Positions 7,875 to 16,362 of a DNA stretch of 64,000 bases are shown piece by piece. Under the pieces are notes generated by a model. It was not told where the DNA came from, made no database searches, and saw only the letters and a program-made list of their open reading frames with translations. The DNA is from Butyricimonas muris (lineage in GTDB: Bacteria; Bacteroidota; Bacteroidia; Bacteroidales; Marinifilaceae), in the NCBI RefSeq assembly GCF_046365375.1, contig NZ_JBKEIT010000002.1:496001-560000 (forward strand), written 5' to 3'. Numbering within the stretch: the stretch's first letter is position 1; each line of letters starts with the position of its first letter. The translations under genes were made by a program, and so were the position numbers.

Positions 7875-9924
7875 ACCCGCTCGGCTTCCCGTGATACGTG
7901 AGAGTCAATTTGTGCATCGCCCGTGTCACAGCGACGTAAAGCATGCTCTTGTCGATGGGGGTGGAGTAGTTTTTATCGTCTACCCGCGGAACGATGACTT
8001 CGTCAAATTCCAACCCCTTCGCCATGTGGGCTGACGTGACGATGATGCCTTTCGCGAAAGCGGAACTCCGGTTGGAGAGGAAATAGATATTGGAGGTGTA
8101 CGCTTTAAGTTTTTCCGTCATTTCCATGGCTTGTGCCTCGGTCTTGCAGATGATTCCCAGTGATTTGTGGTTCGAGGTCTTGAAGGTTGACAGGATGTTC
8201 GCGATACCGGATATTTCCTCTTCCATGTTCTTGAAACGGAGGATTGCGGGGTGTTCGCCATGTCGTATCACGGGTTCCAGTTCCTCGTTTGTCAGAATCT
8301 TTTGAGCGAAATCGGTAATCTCGAAAGTCGAACGGTAACTTTTGCATAATTTCATTACTTCTCCCGTGACGAACGCTTTCCGGATGATGTTGGCTGTGGA
8401 CGAACCGTAAGGGTTTACCGATTGGCAGGCGTCGCCGAGAACGGTTTTCCGGCAGGGATATAGTTTTTGGAGTACTTTGTACTGCACGGGTGAATAATCC
8501 TGCATCTCGTCGATCAGGAGATGCTTCACCCGGTGTCGGACGGTATTCCCGTCCAGTGCCATATGCAGGTATGCCAAGGGTGCCAAATCGGCGTATTCCA
8601 GCGTGTGATTTTTCCGTGTCTTGAACATATCGGGTTGCCCGCTCCACTCGAAGAAATCCTTGTACACTTGAAGGTCGTTATTCCCGGTGAACATCTTTTG
8701 TATTTCCTTCTTCAGCAGGTTCCTCTCCGCCGTGGTTACCGTGAAACCGTATTTGACTTTCATCATGTCCAGAATGTAATCCGTCATCGTTTCGAACCGT
8801 TGGCGCATGGGGTACCGGTTGAAGCGGCGGAACTGCTCCTCTATAAATTCAGCCGGAATCGTGACGAGTCGGGTGAGTTGCACGTCTGTCGCTTTGAAAT
8901 AGGTATTCTCCGCGTGCAGAATGAACTTGTCCAGTTGCGAGATAAACTCGAAAGAAGCCTTGTACCGTATCCGCTCGATAAAGTCCGGAGCGGGTTTGTC
9001 GAGCAATTCCGTCACCTGCTCGAAGAAATTCCGGTATTTATATTTATTGTCGAGAATCCCCGATAGAATTTGCTCCATGCTGGTTTCGGGTACGGTTTCT
9101 TCGCCGAGTTCCGGAAGCACGTTGGAGATGTAGTCGGCAAAGACCTTGTTGGGCGAAACGATTAATATGTCCTTGGAAGAGATATCCCCTTTCTGGGCGT
9201 AGAGCAGGTAGGCGATGCGATGTAGCGCGATAGACGTTTTTCCTGACCCCGCAACTCCCTGTATGATAAGTACCGGGGCTTCCTCGTTCCGGATAATCCG
9301 GTTCTGTTCCCGCTGAATCGTGGTAACGATGTTTTTCATTTTGTCGTCGGCATTGGCGCTCAACTCCTTTTGCAGTATATCATCATGGACGGTCAGGGAA
9401 CTTTCGATCATGTACTCCATCTTCCCGTTCCGGATGCGGTATTGCCGTTTGAGCGAAATCTCCCCGCTAACCTCTCCCGTCGGGGATGAATAAGCCGCTT
9501 CCCCTAATTCGTGATCGTAAAACATACTCGAAACGGGCGCCCGCCAGTCATAAATCAAGTTCATTTTTTGATTGGGATCATAGAACGTGTGTATCCCGAT
9601 GTAGAGGGGCATGGTTTCGCTTCCCTCTTTTTTCTCCTTGAAATCTATCCGCCCGAAATAGGGGATTTCCAGAATTTTCCCTAGCCGCCGACGCTTGTCA
9701 ATCACGCTTTCACCCGACGCGAAATGCCGCAGAATACTCTCCCGCATGGAACGTATCTCGTGAGGATCGATGTCTTTATTCGACCAGATGTAATCCTTGT
9801 ACTCCTGCAACGTGTCCACGTGTTCCTTTACCGACTTGTCCGTGTTGTCTATCGTATCGTTGATGATACCGATGAGCTGGCGTAAATACTCTTTTTCCTG
9901 TTCTTCTGTTTTGTTGAAAACCAT
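7825..9924 (-). CDS. UvrD/HelD-like superfamily 1 ATPase
   Basis: A 699-aa SF1 helicase-like protein resembling HelD, the factor that removes stalled RNA polymerase. The N-terminal 190 residues form a charged coiled-coil region (KTEEQEKEYLRQLIGII onward). The Walker A motif is GVAGSGKTSIALHR; later come LLIDEMQDYSPVQ (motif II), LGDACQSVNPYG (motif III region), YRSTFEITDFA, TSAHMAKGLEFDEVIV (motif V) and YVAVTRAMHKL (motif VI). The start is fixed by AAGGAGAGG 4 bases before the ATG at 9924, an unusually strong ribosome site here. HelD against another UvrD-like role cannot be fully separated. Confidence 0.85.
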   Translation of the reverse strand: MVFNKTEEQEKEYLRQLIGIINDTIDNTDKSVKEHVDTLQEYKDYIWSNKDIDPHEIRSMRESILRHFASGESVIDKRRRLGKILEIPYFGRIDFKEKKEGSETMPLYIGIHTFYDPNQKMNLIYDWRAPVSSMFYDHELGEAAYSSPTGEVSGEISLKRQYRIRNGKMEYMIESSLTVHDDILQKELSANADDKMKNIVTTIQREQNRIIRNEEAPVLIIQGVAGSGKTSIALHRIAYLLYAQKGDISSKDILIVSPNKVFADYISNVLPELGEETVPETSMEQILSGILDNKYKYRNFFEQVTELLDKPAPDFIERIRYKASFEFISQLDKFILHAENTYFKATDVQLTRLVTIPAEFIEEQFRRFNRYPMRQRFETMTDYILDMMKVKYGFTVTTAERNLLKKEIQKMFTGNNDLQVYKDFFEWSGQPDMFKTRKNHTLEYADLAPLAYLHMALDGNTVRHRVKHLLIDEMQDYSPVQYKVLQKLYPCRKTVLGDACQSVNPYGSSTANIIRKAFVTGEVMKLCKSYRSTFEITDFAQKILTNEELEPVIRHGEHPAILRFKNMEEEISGIANILSTFKTSNHKSLGIICKTEAQAMEMTEKLKAYTSNIYFLSNRSSAFAKGIIVTSAHMAKGLEFDEVIVPRVDDKNYSTPIDKSMLYVAVTRAMHKLTLTYHGKPSGFIPPSTPCTRQSKPCS

Positions 9925-9965
9925 ATACCTCTCCTTAGTTAAATAAAAATGCACGAAAAGAGGTA

Positions 9966-9973
9966 CAAAGTTA
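9966..9973 (-). promoter_or_regulatory. -7 box for the HelD-like gene
   Basis: On the minus strand this reads TAACTTTG, a match to TAnnTTTG, 41 bp upstream of the start at 9924. Confidence 0.4.
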
Positions 9974-10025
9974 ATTCAACAGGATGAGGCGGTAAATAGT
10001 TATTTATAGCTATCTTTTATAGCAA

Positions 10026-10793
10026 TTATTTTAAAAGCCCTAAATCCAATCCTTTATTGATAGCCTCGATAGAATTTTGCACGCCTAGTTTGCGAAGCAG
10101 ATTCTGGCGGTGAATATTCACCGTGTGTATGCTGATGCCGAGTTGGTAAGCGATCTCCTTGCTCAGAAACCCTCTCTGTATCAAGTGTAATATTTCTATT
10201 TCCCGCTCGGTCAAGTCAATCCGCGGCAGGGATAATAGAGTCGGAGAAAATATTTCCCCGTTTTTAAGATTGAGCACCGTGCAGTCCACTTGTTCGTGCT
10301 TTTTCTGGTTGGGGGCGATATCCATATTCCCCACGATCAACCACGCTTTTCCCGTGCGTTCCCGTTCCAGTACCTGTTGTCTGCTGATTACCCGTGTATA
10401 TTGTCCTTTGGCATTGCGTACCCGGAAACTGTAAATATTGCAATAGTCATTCCGCTGTTCGGGAGGTAAGCTATAAATAAACCGGCTTAGTTTTATTTGT
10501 AATTTTTCCAATTGAGGGAAATCATCCGGGTGGAACCGGGATTCCAAGTAATCTCCCTGCCTTTCCAGTGTACAGATTTTACGACTATCATACCCTAATA
10601 AATCCGAGAAATTCGAGGAAGCGTATACATATTTGCCTTTATAGACATCCACCACGAATGAACAATTCCGGCTGATTCTCTCCATTTGGTGCAACATCGC
10701 CTTATCCCGCTCCCACACGGCATAATCAATGTCCTCTGCCGCAAGGCATTGCCTTGCCCACATTTCTTCTCGGGTGATGTTGGTTGGTTTCAT
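10026..10793 (-). CDS. PAS-like sensor and LuxR-type helix-turn-helix regulator
   Basis: The C-terminal 65 residues are a GerE/LuxR DNA-binding domain: LTEREIEILHLIQRGFLSKEIA, then LGISIHTVNIHRQNLLRKLG. The N-terminal 170 residues contain a PAS-like fold (VVDVYKGKYVYASSNFSDLLGYD with FHPDDFPQLEKLQ and IYSFRVRNAKGQY). No receiver domain, so it probably senses a small ligand directly. I start at the ATG at 10793 (255 aa); an upstream ATG at 10841 would add 16 residues. It is divergent from the AbiH gene, 132 bp away. Target genes unknown. Confidence 0.8.
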   Translation of the reverse strand: MKPTNITREEMWARQCLAAEDIDYAVWERDKAMLHQMERISRNCSFVVDVYKGKYVYASSNFSDLLGYDSRKICTLERQGDYLESRFHPDDFPQLEKLQIKLSRFIYSLPPEQRNDYCNIYSFRVRNAKGQYTRVISRQQVLERERTGKAWLIVGNMDIAPNQKKHEQVDCTVLNLKNGEIFSPTLLSLPRIDLTEREIEILHLIQRGFLSKEIAYQLGISIHTVNIHRQNLLRKLGVQNSIEAINKGLDLGLLK

Positions 10794-10894
10794 GCTATCA
10801 AAAATACTATAAATTTGTGACAACGAGGAAGCCTTGTGCAAAAATCTTTTGATACATGAACATTTATGGTGTTCGTCTTATCAGTCACTTTGTG

Positions 10895-10902
10895 TAATTT
10901 TG
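10895..10902 (+). promoter_or_regulatory. -7 box for the AbiH gene
   Basis: TAATTTTG matches TAnnTTTG and lies 23 bp before the ATG at 10926, supporting that start over the upstream in-frame ATG at 10866. Confidence 0.5.
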
Positions 10903-10925
10903 CCTTATCGTTTATATTTGTCTTT

Positions 10926-12077
10926 ATGCTTGAGAACTTGATTAACGGAGAACCTGTCAGACATCTTTACGTGATAGGAAATGGATTTGATCGATACCAC
11001 GGGGCGAAATCCACTTATTGGGATTTCAGGGGGTATTTAATCAGGCATGATGACTTTGCGCTAAAGATGTTTGAACTCTTTTTTGGGCCAAGGTCGATGA
11101 TGAATAATTTTAAGTCGATAAAAGACTACTTGCTTTGCCTGCAATACGGGCGTGCTTTGCCTGCGCCGAGAAATACGTGGGCTTGTAAATGCTTGTGGAA
11201 TGATTTCGAGAGATACCTCGGCGAGTTGAATCGGGAACGGGTATTTGACTTCATGGATGAGGAGTTATCTGAGTTGGACGAGGAAGAGGATGGCTTTTAC
11301 ACGAATTTCGATGCACTGATAGGGTGGGTAAGCGATATTGTAAAGGAGTGTTCTGTCGAGATGCAGTATCATTTCCATCGCTGGATTAATACCGTGCATT
11401 ACGAGAAAGGGTTTAGGAAGAAAATGCTACTACTTGATGGAAATGCGGCTTTTTTGAACTTCAATTATACACTTTTTCTTGAAACTGAATATGGTATTCC
11501 TCGGGAGCAAATTGTGTATATACATGGAGAGCGAAGACAAAAGTTTGGTAAGTTGGTACTAGGACATCGTGCGGAGAATGCTGAGGCGGCTTTTGACGAG
11601 TGGATTCATAAAAATAGAAACAAAAGAAGGTACCGTCCTAATTTGAAAGGGAAAAACGGGAGGTATTTCGCCAATGATAAGTTGGTGTATTTGGCATTCT
11701 TTGCGGAAGATGAAGCAAAAGGCAGATGGCGGTTGCCTGTCAGGTATTATGCCGCGGATTTGATTGAAGAGCGTTTGGAGGATTATTATAAAGAAAACGT
11801 GAAACGATGCGGAGAGATTATAGACCGGAATCTGGAATTTTTCAAGTCATTGCGGGAATTGCAGGAGATAACGGTACTTGGACATTCTCTGGGCGACGTG
11901 GATTTACCTTATTTTAGGGCTATTCTTGACCATGTGGTTGCTCCGGAAGATTTGAAATGGAAATTTAGTTATCATACTGATGCAGATAAATGTAGAATTA
12001 AAAGATTTTGCCGACAACTGAAAATACCCGAAGCGGGAAATGACCAGTTGTTCAGTATGTCGGTTTTAAAACGTTAA
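10926..12077 (+). CDS. AbiH family abortive infection protein
   Basis: A 383-aa protein of the bacteriophage abortive-infection AbiH family. The N-terminal nucleotide-binding-like motif LYVIGNGFDRYHGAKSTYWDF (about 13-33) is the hallmark. The other family segments are FLNFNYTLFLETEYGI (about 178), VYIHG near 198, LVLGH near 210, and a C-terminal VLGHSLGDVDLPYF (about 318-331). AbiH confers phage resistance in lactococci; its mechanism is not well defined. It stands alone with its own -7 box and lies about 4 kb from the larger putative defence operon, which fits a defence-rich accessory area. Start ATG chosen at 10926 after the -7 box. Confidence 0.85.
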   Translation: MLENLINGEPVRHLYVIGNGFDRYHGAKSTYWDFRGYLIRHDDFALKMFELFFGPRSMMNNFKSIKDYLLCLQYGRALPAPRNTWACKCLWNDFERYLGELNRERVFDFMDEELSELDEEEDGFYTNFDALIGWVSDIVKECSVEMQYHFHRWINTVHYEKGFRKKMLLLDGNAAFLNFNYTLFLETEYGIPREQIVYIHGERRQKFGKLVLGHRAENAEAAFDEWIHKNRNKRRYRPNLKGKNGRYFANDKLVYLAFFAEDEAKGRWRLPVRYYAADLIEERLEDYYKENVKRCGEIIDRNLEFFKSLRELQEITVLGHSLGDVDLPYFRAILDHVVAPEDLKWKFSYHTDADKCRIKRFCRQLKIPEAGNDQLFSMSVLKR

Positions 12078-12271
12078 CTGGTCTTGCGCCTATTCGCGTA
12101 TCCTATGAACCCCAATACGATGGGGTGGTACGTGACTTGTTAATTGCATCTTTTGGATGAGATTCTACTGTATAGGCGTATTTGAAGTTCTACTTTTGTG
12201 GGACTTCTTCGTGAAAACCAGAGTTGTTGGTAGGTGTGTTAGGCATTCGAAAACTGCTTGTGAATGGTTAT

Positions 12272-12300
12272 GAGGATAGGTGAAAATCTATCCTCTTTTT
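12272..12300 (+). terminator. rho-independent terminator
   Basis: GAGGATAG (12272-12279), 8-nt loop, CTATCCTC (12288-12295), followed by five T. It lies 195 bp after the AbiH stop; no gene is seen in between. Confidence 0.75.
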
Positions 12301-12304
12301 AATT

Positions 12305-13348
12305 TCAGCATTCTTTCCCTGTTATCGCTACTTTTATCACACCATCCAGTTTATTCTCGAAAACACGATATGCTTCTTCTATTTTGTTTAAGGGGAACCG
12401 ATGTGTGACGAGTGGGGTGGTATCAATCTTGCCTTCTTCTATCAAGTGAAGAATCTCGGCGCAATCGCAACCATCCACGCCCCCGGTCTTGAAAGTAAGG
12501 TTTTTACCGTACATGTCGGGTAAAGGCAGAAGTTGCGGTTTGTCGTAAAGAGCAACCACGGTTACGATGGCGTTGGGGCGGGCGCATTCCCATGCCATAC
12601 GGAAGGTGTCATCGCTTCCGGCTACTTCCAACACGACATCAGCTCCTCCGTGGTCACTGTGCTGAAGCACGAATTCTTTGCATCTTTCCGGTTCGGTCGC
12701 CAGTACATCGGGATAGTGTTCCCGGATAAATTGAATCCTTTCCGGGGACTTTTCGCAAACAATAATTCTTTTCGGCTTCTTCAGCATCACGCAAAGCAGG
12801 GTACATATTCCGGTGGGTCCGGCTCCAATGACAAGTACGGTGTCGTCTTCCGTGATTTCCGAAATGCGTGCAGCCCAAAATCCTGTGGCAAGCACGTCGC
12901 CCACGAAAAGAGCCTGTTCATCGCTTACCGCATCGGGAATGCGGTTGAGTCCGCTGTCGGCATAGGGAATACGGACGTATTCAGCCTGTCCGCCGTCAAT
13001 GCGGCATCCCAAAGCCCAGCCGCCATTGGGGTCAGTACAGTTGTTCACGAATCCCTTTTTGCAGAAAAAACACTCTCCACAGAAGGTTTCCACGTTCACG
13101 ACCACTCTGTCCCCGGGGTTCACGGTAGTAACGTCGGTTCCCGTTTGTTCTACAACACCCACCATTTCATGCCCAACGGTAATGCCCGCTACGGCACGAG
13201 GTACACTACCGTGTTTGATGTGTAAATCACTCGTGCAAATACTTCCAAGCGTGACACGCACGATAGCATCTCGTGAATCTTTTATTTGAGGTATCGGCTT
13301 CTCTTGGAATCTGAAATTCCCTTTGCTTATGTATGTGTATGCTAACAT
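12305..13348 (-). CDS. zinc-dependent alcohol dehydrogenase (medium-chain family)
   Basis: A full-length 347-aa zinc MDR enzyme oxidising an alcohol or polyol with NAD(P). Catalytic-zinc residues are in the CTSDLHIKHG and GHEMVGVVE segments (Cys38, His61, Glu62). Structural-zinc cysteines are clustered in CGECFFCKKGFVNNC (about 94-108), and the Rossmann motif is VIGAGPTGICTLL near 172. Residues about 1-209 are duplicated almost unchanged in a truncated second copy 1.5 kb away. Its upstream region (CAAATATA at 13408-13415, minus-strand TATATTTG) contains a -7 box. Substrate is not identifiable. Confidence 0.9.
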   Translation of the reverse strand: MLAYTYISKGNFRFQEKPIPQIKDSRDAIVRVTLGSICTSDLHIKHGSVPRAVAGITVGHEMVGVVEQTGTDVTTVNPGDRVVVNVETFCGECFFCKKGFVNNCTDPNGGWALGCRIDGGQAEYVRIPYADSGLNRIPDAVSDEQALFVGDVLATGFWAARISEITEDDTVLVIGAGPTGICTLLCVMLKKPKRIIVCEKSPERIQFIREHYPDVLATEPERCKEFVLQHSDHGGADVVLEVAGSDDTFRMAWECARPNAIVTVVALYDKPQLLPLPDMYGKNLTFKTGGVDGCDCAEILHLIEEGKIDTTPLVTHRFPLNKIEEAYRVFENKLDGVIKVAITGKEC

Positions 13349-13465
13349 TTAATCGTAATATATACTTTGATATTAAAATTGATAAGAAGCATTTTTCTTT
13401 CGGGTTTCAAATATAGGTTTTTAATCTCGAAGGAGAGATTTTAGAGTACTGAATTAGAAGAAAAA
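12721..13465. repeat. 745-bp direct duplication, copy A
   Basis: This segment, the 5' part of the dehydrogenase gene plus about 117 bp of its promoter region, recurs in the same orientation at 14227-14971, offset by exactly 1506 bp, with only scattered substitutions. Both edges are sharp: CCCGGATAAATTGAATCC on one side and TTAGAAGAAAAA on the other. Confidence 0.92.
13408..13415 (-). promoter_or_regulatory. -7 box of the dehydrogenase gene
   Basis: Minus-strand TATATTTG, 60 bp upstream of the start at 13348. The same box is present in the duplicated copy at 14914-14921. Confidence 0.4.
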
Positions 13466-13491
13466 GGTGTTAGTTTTTGAGGTAATAGCTT

Positions 13492-13635
13492 TTATTGCTG
13501 ATATTCAGTCACGACCCATTTACCCGTTCGGTCGGAGCCTTCTCTTTTAATTATGCCCTTTTTGGTTAGTTGTGATAAGTGGTGTTTTAATTTGCAAATG
13601 GCTTGCTTGGATGAAGGGGAATCTGTTCTTGTGGT
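13492..13635 (-). pseudogene. remnant C-terminus of a winged-helix / ATP-binding-type protein
   Basis: A 47-codon open stretch after an in-frame TAG, ending with TAA, reads ...SQLTKKGIIKREGSDRTGKW and then VVTEYQQ. This resembles the last winged-helix segment of AlbA_2 or HTH-type proteins (..G-I-I-x-R-x-G-S-D-x-x-G-x-W-x-V). No start codon or upstream domain is present, so it is a decayed fragment. Confidence 0.55.
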
Positions 13636-13749
13636 CTAGAGCTATTTGCTAAAGCGAGTAGTTGATTTTTAAATTTTGAGATGGCTATTTTTTTTATTTT
13701 GTTTCTATTATGCAGCAAATATAGTGCATTTTGGAAATAAAATATAGAA

Positions 13750-14139
13750 ATGAAAAGTGTATTATTGAACTGTTTCTTTATTTACACTTTTATTAATGCA
13801 TTGTTTATTGGTAAATATGTTATTGAGTATGAGCAGGAAGGAAGTGCAAGGGCTAAATACGGCTCGAAATTGTTAGAAAATCTTTCACGGGATTTGACTT
13901 TACGGCATGGACGTGTTTTTAGTAGTTCTAACCTTAATTATATGAGGTTATTCTATCTTCGTTTTCCAATTTGTGAGAAGCTTTCTCACAAATTGGAAAA
14001 ATTAGTATTATGCAGGATAAATCCTATGAGTATTCTTAACTGGGGAGGTCTCACAGACGTGCGGATGTTTTTTTCGGAAGCACGGAGTAAAAACTCGCAG
14101 TGGAAAGTCAGCAGAGGACATAGTACCCGAAGAAATTGA
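13750..14139 (+). pseudogene. truncated DUF1016 (YhcG-type nuclease) gene remnant
   Basis: The open frame codes for 129 aa. Residues about 20-77 match the conserved N-terminal part of DUF1016/YhcG proteins: GKYVIEYEQEGSARAKYG, then SKLLENLSRDLTLRHGRVFS, SNLNYMRLFYLRFPICEK and LSHKL. Complete homologues are about 350 aa and continue with a SWSHY segment and a PDDEXK-like nuclease domain; here the similarity stops right after LSHKL, at a perfect inverted repeat, and the rest is unrelated sequence. The first 20 residues (hydrophobic) also do not look like the family. It is most likely a dead fragment in a rearranged region. Confidence 0.75.
13962..14000. repeat. 18-bp perfect inverted repeat inside the DUF1016 remnant
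   Basis: Arms 13962-13979 (TTTTCCAATTTGTGAGAA) and 13983-14000 (TTCTCACAAATTGGAAAA) are exactly complementary with a 3-base spacer. It sits at the point where similarity to DUF1016 proteins ends. Confidence 0.9.
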
Positions 14140-14176
14140 TACTCAGGGAAGGTCTGAACTTTATTTAAACGAGTGG

Positions 14177-14854
14177 TCAATGAATGTTACCTAATGAAGG
14201 AAGGAATGCAGAAAATATCAACATCACCCGGATAAATTGAATCCTTTCTGGGGACTTTTCGCAAACAATAATTCTTTTCGGCTTCTTCAGCATCACACAA
14301 AGCAGGGTACATATTCCGGTGGGGCCGGCTCCAATGACAGGTACGGTGTCGTTTTCTGTGATTTCCGAAATGCGTGAGGCCCAAAATCCGGTGGCAAGTA
14401 CGTCACCCACGAAAAGAGCCTGTTCATCGCTTACCGCGTCGGGAATGCGGTTGTGTCCGCTGTCTGCATAGGGAATACGAACGTATTCAGCCTGTCCGCC
14501 GTCAATGCGGCAACCCAAAGCCCAGCCGCCATTGGGGTCGGTACAGTTGTTCACGAATCCCTTTTTGCAGAAAAAACACTCTCCACAGAAGGTTTCCACG
14601 TTCACGACCACTCTGTCCCCGGGGTTCACGGTAGTAACGTCGGTTCCCGTTTGTTCTACAACACCCACCATTTCATGCCCAACGGTAATGCCCGCTACGG
14701 CACGAGGTACACTACCGTGTTTGATGTGTAAATCACTCGTGCAAATACTTCCAAGCGTGACACGCACGATAGCATCTCGTGAATCTTTTATTTGAGGTAG
14801 CGGCTTCTCTTGGAGTCTGAAGTTCCCTTTGCTTATGTATGTGTATGCTAACAT
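14177..14854 (-). pseudogene. truncated second copy of the zinc alcohol dehydrogenase
   Basis: The 225-aa open frame repeats residues 1-209 of the intact dehydrogenase at 12305-13348 with a handful of replacements (for example F14L and I19L). It then runs into unrelated sequence (residues VMLIFSAFLPSLGNIH) at the edge of the duplicated block. The zinc-binding catalytic domain is kept, but most of the coenzyme domain, including everything after the end of the Rossmann fold start, is lost, so it should be inactive. The promoter region is duplicated too, so it may be transcribed. Confidence 0.88.
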
Positions 14855-14971
14855 TTAATCGTAATATATACTTTGATATTAAAACTGATAAGAAGCATTT
14901 TTCTTTCGGGTTTCAAATATAGTTTTTTAATCTCGAAGGAGAGATTTTAGAGTACTGAATTAGAAGAAAAA
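14227..14971. repeat. 745-bp direct duplication, copy B
   Basis: Second copy of 12721-13465. It forms the left border of the A+T-rich defence-like operon. The 761 bp between the copies carry only gene remnants. Confidence 0.92.
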
Positions 14972-15214
14972 TTAAAGATATCGATAAGTTATGCACTAAT
15001 TTTGTTGATTAGTAATCACTGAAAAATCTAAATTTAGATATGTCAGCATATGACTATATAAATTGGAAAAAACAGTGAAAGAATTGGAAGCTATTCAAGA
15101 CTGGTGATAGAATTGGTAAGCGGATTTAAAAGAAAACATCTGCTAAAATAGATATTGTTCAGAGAAAATTATATATTTACCAAAAATATCAAAACGCAAA
15201 AAAATAGAGAGGAG
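14972..15214. other. A+T-rich intergenic region before the operon
   Basis: No gene is recognised. TATATTTA near 15171 could be a weak -7 box for the XRE gene 44 bp downstream. Confidence 0.35.
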
Positions 15215-15397
15215 ATGAAATTTATAGAGCGGACTGAACAGTTGCGTGAAGGTTGCCAAATGTCACAACGACAATTTGCTGCGGTCTCGGAAATAGATAC
15301 GGTAGCTTGTTGCAAATTAGAAGAAGGAAAACGGAGTATTGAAGCCGAACGGATTATAATGATTGTTGATTTATTACAAACAGACGAAGACGAGTGA
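15215..15397 (+). CDS. small XRE-type helix-turn-helix regulator, probably truncated by in-frame stops
   Basis: A 60-aa protein with a complete lambda-repressor-like fold (KFIERTEQLREGCQMSQRQ, then VACCKLEEGKRSIEAER). It starts at the ATG at 15215 after AGAGGAG. The same reading frame continues past TGA (15395-15397) and TAA (15419-15421) as RTLEFAA and then VVVENEYMILGKVLNIAKKYKEI up to the next gene, which looks like the tail expected of this regulator type (D-E-L-x-T-L-W-x-A-D...). Either the gene has decayed by two nonsense changes or a shorter form is used. It lies 101 bp before the operon and could be its autoregulated control protein. Confidence 0.65.
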   Translation: MKFIERTEQLREGCQMSQRQFAAVSEIDTVACCKLEEGKRSIEAERIIMIVDLLQTDEDE

Positions 15398-15498
15398 CGA
15401 ACACTTGAGTTTGCCGCTTAAAGTACAGTAGTAGTTGAGAACGAATATATGATTTTAGGTAAAGTATTGAATATTGCTAAAAAATATAAAGAGATAAC

Positions 15499-16362
15499 AT
15501 GGTAGAAAAAATAAGATATACATTTTCAGGACATGAATCCTTTTATTGTAAGTCGCTTTGGCTAAAAAAGGGATATGATTTTGTTAATGCAAATCATAAT
15601 TTCAATGCCGAAGATGCTGTTGTCCATTTGGGTGTTGGGAAAAATATGGTTTCTTCAATTCGTTATTGGTTACGAGCTTTTGGCTTGTTTGATGAGGGAA
15701 AAACGACCGATATTGCAGATTTCCTTTTTAATAATGAGGACGGGAAAGATCCTTATATTGAAGATTTGGGAACTTTATGGCTTTTGCATTATATGCTTGT
15801 AAAAACAGAATTAGCAAGTATTTACAAGTTGTTTTTTGTCGATTTCCATAAAGAAAGAAATAATGAATTTACAAGAGAACAGTTACAGCATTTTCTAAAA
15901 CGTAAAAGTGCTGAAACGGCGTATTCTAATCTGTACAACGAAAATACGGTTAAAAGGGATATTGGAGTTTTATTACAAAATTATGAAATGCCAAAGCAGG
16001 ATAAACAGAACGAAGATTTTGCAGCTTTATTACTCAATTTGAATCTTATTCGTCAGTCTGATAGTGAAAATAAAACGCTGTATTTTAATATAAAGGGAAG
16101 AAGTGAATTAGTTCCTGAAATATTCTTGTATGCAATAATTGACTATAAAAACAACGAACAAATTGTTTCTTTCGACAAGTTAATGGATTTGGCGTTGATT
16201 TTTTGTTTAAGTAAAACCGAATTGATAGATACTATTTTACTCTTAGTGGAAAAATATCCTCGATTGTTGAGGTATACAGATGACGGGGGCATTAAGCAAT
16301 TATTTTTCCTTAAAGAAATAGATAAAAATGACGTTTTAGAAAAATACTATACGAGGCAATGA
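15499..16362 (+). CDS. DUF4007 family protein
   Basis: A 287-aa protein of the DUF4007 family. The N-terminal signature YTFSGHESFYCKSLWLKKG (7-25) and AVVHLGVGKNMVSSIRYWLR (42-61) is clear. The rest is mostly helical with no catalytic motif that I can name. DUF4007 genes occur next to PAPS-reductase-like (DndC-type) genes in other genomes as far as I recall, which matches this neighbourhood. It is the first gene of the operon; its stop overlaps the start of the ATPase gene by 4 bases (ATGA). It may be a DNA-binding or specificity component, but that is inference. Confidence 0.85.
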   Translation: MVEKIRYTFSGHESFYCKSLWLKKGYDFVNANHNFNAEDAVVHLGVGKNMVSSIRYWLRAFGLFDEGKTTDIADFLFNNEDGKDPYIEDLGTLWLLHYMLVKTELASIYKLFFVDFHKERNNEFTREQLQHFLKRKSAETAYSNLYNENTVKRDIGVLLQNYEMPKQDKQNEDFAALLLNLNLIRQSDSENKTLYFNIKGRSELVPEIFLYAIIDYKNNEQIVSFDKLMDLALIFCLSKTELIDTILLLVEKYPRLLRYTDDGGIKQLFFLKEIDKNDVLEKYYTRQ

